Positions 58,021 through 64,000 of a stretch of 64,000 nucleotides of DNA are shown here, piece by piece. The DNA is taken from NCBI GenBank assembly GCA_029844215.1, contig CM056726.1, positions 73,337,548-73,401,547 of the forward strand, in the 5' to 3' direction. This DNA is from Przewalskia tangutica. Its lineage: Eukaryota; Streptophyta; Magnoliopsida; Solanales; Solanaceae. The notes under the pieces are model-generated. The model saw nothing but the letters and a program-made list of their open reading frames with translations, was not told the origin of the DNA and ran no database searches. How positions within the stretch are numbered: position 1 is the first letter of the stretch; each line of letters starts with the position of its first letter. Made by a program: the position numbers and the translations under genes.

Positions 58021-58699
58021 TAAAGTAAGAGTAGGAACCCCGTGCAGTCTTACAACCTTCCTGATATATAACATCTCGCATAACCTCTGAGTAAATGCGA
58101 TCGAAAGACAAGATGGGCTGATCTCATCGGCCCTTTGTTGGTCGAATCGTCCACGAACTCGCATAACGGTCATCTAAACTTGGGCCTAGCGCCCTCGTGA
58201 CCCTACCACCTGGCGGGACCACCTCGAACTGACCCCACCACATTACAGGCCGCGGGTTGACCCGCGATCGGTCCTCAACCCGACCCGCTATCGCGCCAAA
58301 CTCTTGTTTCCCCCGATCCGGAACAATCTCATTAATCAAGTCACGAAAAACCTAGTGGTCTCCTTAGCTCAACTACCCTCTTTCATTTCATACCACTCAG
58401 GGACTTATCACACAAATATATCCCACGTATACTATGCACTCCGATAAAGGTCAACATAAAAATAAATCTTTTACTCAAGATGGCCTCGCATCTAAGGTCT
58501 CTACGTATAATATTCTAAGGCTCACAATTTCCCTGTCCCCAATCTTACCCTTCTAACTAACCATGTTTTCTAAACACAATTTACATAATGCTATCTGAAC
58601 ATAATACTTAACACTTCATCATATCATCAACGCATACTAGTCTCTAGAGGGGTAAGAATATACATGTATCATCTGCTTCATTTTCCCTTCGTCGCTTTA
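58021..58699 (-). other. Element G linker with conserved open frame
   Basis: 58124-58339 on minus reads GRVEDRSRVNPRPVMWWGQF and RVTRALGPSL, matching H and I. 58340-58699 is the conserved non-coding-looking linker. Domain unknown. Confidence 0.5.
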
Positions 58700-59589
58700 A
58701 TCCTAATCACCTTACTGTAGCATAACTATAGAAGGCGATGAACCTGCCACTGACCCGGTAGGCTGCGTCATTCTACTTGTATCCCTCCTTCTAGGATAGT
58801 CTCTCGTCACATGGACCTGACGGCTGCAGGTGAAACAAGCACCAGTAAAAAGACGACACTCCCCGGGATGACGTTTACCGCATCGTGCACACTGAGGAAA
58901 ACATGAACCCGACTGGCTAGAACCCATGTATACCGTGAAAGCGAAGCCCCGAGCTCGACCAGATCCGAATACCCGAACGTCCCGAAGGCGCGGAGGACCA
59001 CTGCATCTTGGCGGAGGTGCATAACTAACCTGCTGCTGAGGCGGTTCGCCTCGAACGTTACCAAAGGACCTGCTGCTCGCCTCTTCTGCGATCTCGGCCA
59101 TTCCGTCGACCCTCCGCTCCTCATCCAAGTGCATAAGCTGCATGCGGGCAATGTCCATGCCGTGAAGGGCTACACCCGAACAAGCCTCGCCAGTAGTCAT
59201 CGAGCGGTGGCGTGGCGGTGTACTCGTCTCCGTGACGGCTACTAACGCGGGGACATACCGAGCCAATGAGGCGAACTCCACGTTGTACTCCGAACCGTCG
59301 CCTCTGTCTCGGCGTAATCATTGTCGGCCCGTGCCCTCCTCATCTGCGGAGGCAAGAAGTGGCTGAGAAATGCCTCCGAGAACTCGTCCCAAATAGCTGG
59401 AGGCGCATGCTCCCCCCGGGACAGCTCCCACGAATCAAACCAGTCGACCGCAGTATCACGCAGCCGATGCGAACCTAAGACCACTGACTCGGTCTCCGAA
59501 GCCTTGATCAATCTCATGATCCGCTGTAACTGTCAGATGAACTCCTGCAGATCATCCTCAGGCCTCGATCCATAAAACACTAGCGGGCT
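58700..59589 (-). pseudogene. gag: Gag, best-preserved copy (element G)
   Basis: Minus-strand gag truncated at its start by insertion I. The frame from 59517 reads LGSHRLRDTAVDWFDSW, PPAIWDEFSEAFLSHFLPPQ: the capsid core typical of Retrotrans_gag. A frame change near 59280 leads to a 189-codon frame (59281-58712): FASLARYVPAL, HGMDIARMQLMHLDEERR, then CARCGKRHPGEC (first knuckle, C-x2-C-x3-H-x3-C) and CFTCSRQVHVTRDYP (second knuckle with final Cys lost). It gives the template for reading the damaged gags of A, D, F and H. Probably a single break separates the two frames. Confidence 0.9.
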
Positions 59590-62500
59590 TGTCACGACCC
59601 GATCCCGGGCCCGTGACTGGTGCCTTACCCCGGGCACCCTAGTGATACAACATCAGAGAAAATCAGCGGAAATAAAAAAAAACTAAAACATGAGACAAGT
59701 CATAAAGCATGAACTAGGCTAACCAAAACGGTCACCTTCCTGAAATATATACATATATATATCAACCACGAACGCTTAAATCCTTTTACAACCCCGCCCA
59801 CAACTACGGACCTCTAAGAATGTAACCATAACTATGACGGACAGGGGCCCATACCACGAATGTACAAGTAACTACACCGAGGACTATACCAAAGACAAGC
59901 CTCCGAGAAACGGAGCTTCCCAAAAGCTGACTGTGATCCTAAGGCGCGGATCCACAACCGATGTACCTCTACTGCGGCATGACGCACTTCGGCCGAGGTC
60001 AAGATAACAGTACCAAGTATGTGAAACTTGTAAAAATCAGAAATGAAATCATAATAGTCTATATAAAGCGGGAGACATGTATGATAACCAAACTACATCC
60101 ACAATACATAAATAGTCATGTTAAGTCGTGACTCATGCCTCAAAGTCATTACTCAAATATAACAATGGGTCTCACGCCACAACATCACTCATGCCCGTGG
60201 AATACCTTCCGCCACTGACGATCCATGATATAAAACATTCAAGAGTACACATGAACACGTGTCCCACTGTGTCATAATAAAACCGTCTGAGGTAAGTACG
60301 AAGGCATAGCCGACTACTAACACCATAGTACTAACAAGGTCATAAATCAGATCATGAGATATGTCTAGGCCACATGATCAAAGGCGTCACTGCGCGCAAG
60401 TGATCAATGTGCGCGTCTAGCCACGAACTCCTCGCACTCGCGTAGGCCAACCTCATAGGCCGCATGAGGTATAACCCGCATCGGTAGCTACTCCGGCATC
60501 CGCTGGACTCGCGATCCGCGTAGCCACATGCATCGCGTGACCATAAAGGCGCCGCACTAACTCGGAACTCGTAGCTCGCGCAGGTCCCCGACCCGCATGA
60601 GGTATTCTCGAATCATGGTCCTGCATCGCCGAGTCTACCCCGCGTGGAGGCGCTTAACCTCGGAAACATGTCAAGGTGGCGGTACAATACCAACATAACG
60701 GTGATAGTTAAACAACTTAAGCGCGATCGGAAACCCTTTACACACACATCACAAGATACTAACACACGTAGCATCCTAGCATGTTTACTTAACAAATCAA
60801 CAAGAAAGTATTACAAGGCTATCACAAACCAACACAATCAAGTTATACACACAAGGTACTTTCTACTATATGATTAACAAGATCGGGTTTTATCCCCAAA
60901 GTACTTTATACATTAACTCTTTAAAAGATACGTTACTTTCACAAAAGTCACACAATACGTAGTATAAGAAAATAAAGTGACTAATATTTTAATTAAACCA
61001 AAACAACGTCGGACTTTCCTTTTAAACCAAATTAAGACAATAACATGCCTTCCTTTTAGACCAAAACACTTCTCCCTTTAAAGTCAAATTACCATTTTAA
61101 AACCAATGATAAACCATTCCTTTGTTTTCATAAAGTCGTTATAACTAACTTCCCATAAAGTGTTATAACACTTTATGTTCTAAACCAAAACTCTTGATTC
61201 TAAAGTCTCTTTCCTTTTAAAACAACCATAAGTATTCTTTTAAAACCCAAATAATGTACTCTTTTCAAAATAAGTAACCTATACTTAAAATCAAGTTACT
61301 TCTCTTTTCCGAAAACAAGTCGTTATAAGTCAAGTCTCTTATCTTTGAAGATCAAGTCTCTTAACTTTCGTAATCAATAAACCATTCTTTTACCTACATA
61401 AAGTCGTTATAACTAACTTCCCATAAAGCTATTATAACACCCTATGTTTAAACCAACCAAAACACTTAGCACATGCGTCTCTGGTACTACATAGTTTACA
61501 AAACATCATGCTAGAAAGGATAGGAAGAGGTTCACATACCTCGCGACGATTATCGATAATAAGCAAAACGCTCACAAGATCAGAACCTGCTAGCCTTTTC
61601 CACTCATCAAGTAGAATACGCTACTCGTAGTACTTCCCTATATAGGCCACAAACGTCTATTAACTTCTAAACACTGCGGTTCCATTTTCTACGTAAAATT
61701 CGAAGACCTCCCCGAAATCACATAAATCTCCTCCTAACAAGGCGCTACTGTGCCAATAACTCAGTGGATTACACGCCTAACCGGGCGTGTTCAAATCTGC
61801 TTCACAATAATACAACGATCTCAGAATACAAATCTATGTAAATACAATTCAATACTCATTCTAAATATAGTATACTCAACTATACATTACTACAACATGT
61901 AATATCCAATTACAATAGGGCATAAATCATTACCTCGATAAGCCCAAAATTATCCAAGATTAAATGTCGATCCCGAGCAACGCTTAGCTCCAAGTCTTAC
62001 GCTCAACCCGCTCAGCGACCCTTAGAAGTTTCTAAACAACTTCTAAACACTTCAACCAAGCTATGAAGGTTTTCTAGGGTTTCATTTTGCGACTTTCTAA
62101 TAAAGTAGGATTTCCGGGCTCCTAGTATTTAAACAACTTTGGAATACTACTAGGGATACTAGGCTAGTGTATTTGGAATTATACCACAATACACCAAGTA
62201 TTCTACACAAGGGGGGAGGGGTGGGACGAAACCAATACAAAGGGAGGAAGTATTTTGCTCTTGGAAGCTTTAGTGAGATGAACTTATTCATCAACCAAGG
62301 TGTCTATTTATAGAACAATGGTGGGTCAAGATCCATCTAATTGTATGGCCAAGATTGGGCCATGTGTGTGTGGGTCCCACCACACCACATGGCCAACGAA
62401 ATTGGGTGCCAAGTGTAAGGCCATTTCGGCCAGGTGAGTAGGTGACAAGTGGCTGGCCACTTGTCACACCATTCGGCCACATGGCCACACAAGGGGGTGA

Positions 62501-62836
62501 CACGTGTCGCCCCCTGATTCGTCCAAAATATTACGTCTTCCGAAAATATCCAAAAAGCCGGAAACCTCAAAAACAAAGCGGGCCCCACAAAACCGTAAAT
62601 TTCTCCCGTGGGCCCCACGTGGCCCTTACATAAAATAAAATCTCAAAATTCAAATATAATCAGAGAAGTTCAAATACCAAATCTGGGAATCCAATTCCCA
62701 TTAACGAACCTTTTTCTTCACAAAAACCGGAAACTTTTCCGTCGAAAAAATCACATCTTCCTTTCTTTCCAATATTTACGCCAGATTCTCGTACGTATGT
62801 CCTCGCATACATACCCTGGAACTACGGGGTATAACA
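59590..62836 (-). mobile_element. Element I, 3' LTR
   Basis: Reverse LTR of 3247 bp, + strand TGTCACGACCCGATCC to GGAACTACGGGGTATAACA, followed by the reversed polypurine tract. It cuts G's gag; target candidate GGGCT (59585-59589), partner right of the window. Hairpin module about 59835-59990; ATGCGG-type repeats about 60430-60660; the long-range paired block is not seen. Confidence 0.93.
62305..62514 (-). promoter_or_regulatory. LTR promoter with G-box (I 3' LTR)
   Basis: TATTTATA at 62305-62312 and GGGGGTGACACGTGTCGCCCCC (62492-62514) with CACGTG at 62501-62506, a long palindrome. Confidence 0.7.
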
Positions 62837-62872
62837 TTCTTCCTCCCTTAGAAACATTCGTCCCGAATGTTC
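62837..62872 (-). other. Polypurine tract and inverted repeat (element I)
   Basis: TTCTTCCTCCCTT on +, then AAACATTCG-TCC-CGAATGTTC. Confidence 0.88.
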
Positions 62873-64000
62873 CTTCTAAGTCTCTAAACATACATATGCC
62901 GGTGTAGTCTCCACTACTACACTTACAAAACCGATCATGCCACCAATGGCCAGAATATAACATGTGCGCAAAACTCCATTTCATGCTAACGAGGAATCAC
63001 CTCAATCATCTCAAAAAGCTCTCACCCATGATCAAACGATACTCCTTTCGCATCTTCACAGAATGACCACTTCCGTTCTCATAACATATGTTCACTTCTT
63101 CCCTTACTCGTCGTACCCTCCTCGTAACTCGAACTCCTCCTAATAAACGTACCACGTTTCTGTTGACTCTGAGCTGCTAACAATTTCCTCTGGATAAGCT
63201 TCACCCTATCCACATCCTGGTGAAACAAGTAGGGACCAACTATCTGAACCTTGCCAACCTTGAACCAATCGATCGGCAACCTACACTTCCGCCTATACAA
63301 GGCTTCATAAGGCGACATCCGAATACTGTAAAGGTAGCTATCATAAAACTCACTTACCCAAGAGGCACACAATCCTCACGGCTACCCCTGAAATCAAAAC
63401 ATCGGCCCGCAACCTATTCTTAACTATCTGGGTAAAACGCGCTGTTCTTCTGTCGGCCCGAGGGTGAATGCAATACTGAGACTCACCTGAGTTCCAACCC
63501 TGCCTGGTAACACCTTCAGACACAAAAGACATAGCCGAAAAATTGGGCTCCACCGTCATAAAAGTAGGAATCGTGCGACGCTTACAACCTTCCCGATATA
63601 TAACATATCGCCACCTCCGCCGAGTAAATAGTCTGCACGAAAGGCGAGATGGTGACCTCATCGACGACCATGGTCGAACGCATCCTCGAACTCGTACGAT
63701 GGTTAACTAACCTTGGACCTAACACCCTCGTAATCCTATCACAAAGCGGGACCACCACAAATTGACCACATCTCCTTTCGGGCTGCGGGTTGACCCGCGA
63801 ACGGTCCTCAACCCGACCCATAATCGCACCAAACTCTTGTTCCCCGATCCGGAACAATCTTACCTATCCAAGTCATGAAAGCTACCACTTTCACCTTACA
63901 CATCCCAAGGAAAATATCCCTCAAAACATTTCACGCATACCAAGTGTTTCGACAAAGATTAACCGTAAAATCCTTTTCTCAAGACGGCCTTACATCTAAG
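62873..64000 (-). pseudogene. Element I internal region: partial integrase (runs off window)
   Basis: Minus-strand remnant. 63372-63079 reads SFYDSYLYSIRMSPYEALYR, KCRLPIDWFKVGKVQIVGPY, DRVKLIQRKLLAAQSQQK, then stops matching: the GPY/F-like part present in G is gone, as it is in B and C. Upstream, 63661-63350 holds a worn core with a HPRADRRTARFTQ stretch (the place of HPQTDGQxERTIQ; the catalytic Glu reads as part of TAR). 63857-63615 holds the NPQP...RVLGP-type frame and PFVQTIYSAEV, leading to SGRL. The gag should lie beyond 64000. 63860-64000 is linker. Confidence 0.78.

Overview
The window reads as a plant heterochromatic repeat block. I see no host gene, rRNA, tRNA or CRISPR. Almost every base belongs to a nest of LTR retrotransposons: Ty3/gypsy elements plus one Ty1/copia scrap. 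Plant origin is inferred from the gypsy gag, RNase H and integrase types, from primer-binding sites matching the plant initiator-Met tRNA (TGGTATCAGAGC), from TATAAATA promoters inside the LTRs, and from sequence irregularities at CTG/CAG sites of the kind expected where plant CHG methylation is heavy. I cannot name the species.

I label the elements A to J. The oldest layer is a copia reverse-transcriptase remnant (35351-35916). To its left lies gypsy element C (+ strand: 5' LTR remnant 27896-29836, internal 29837-31175, 3' LTR 31176-35350). LTR J (24903-27895) sits in C's 5' LTR, and element B sits in the start of J (B internal 7956-9866 and 19428-20574, B 3' LTR 20575-24902). B is broken by three insertions: D (+, 1-7955, entering from the left edge), A (+, complete, 9867-19427, TSD TTCCG) and solo LTR E (- strand, 21870-24343, TSD ACTCT). 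To the right of the copia scrap, minus-strand element G (3' LTR in three pieces, internal 57032-59589) is split by F (+, complete, 36474-45366, TSD AACTC), by H (-, complete, 46856-56172, TSD CCCTT) and by I (-, 59590 to beyond 64000).

The A/D/F/G/H/I elements share an unusual plan. LTRs of about 2.9-3.5 kb flank an internal region of only 2.1-2.6 kb. That region holds a degraded gag with CCHC zinc knuckle and part of an integrase, while protease, reverse transcriptase and RNase H are absent. B and C have related but distinct LTRs (starting TGTTACACCCCG instead of TGTTATACCCCG). B keeps protease-end, RT-end, RNase H and integrase fragments. None of the elements seen could be autonomous, so they must have been mobilised in trans.

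The most interesting signals are in non-coding parts. These include a stem-loop just after the primer-binding site whose loop holds the self-complementary hexamer GTGCAC (resembling a retroviral dimer-initiation hairpin, with a compensatory change); a four-hairpin module near the 3' end of nearly every LTR; a long-range paired domain in mid-LTR; a palindrome centred on GTTATAAC; a G-box/E-box palindrome upstream of the TATA box; and an inverted repeat next to the polypurine tract. Each LTR lineage also carries a different tandem repeat at the same mid-LTR place. Paired LTRs differ repeatedly by CTG-to-TCG swaps, which suggests consensus errors at methylated CHG sites. Reading-frame breaks here should therefore not be trusted without other data.
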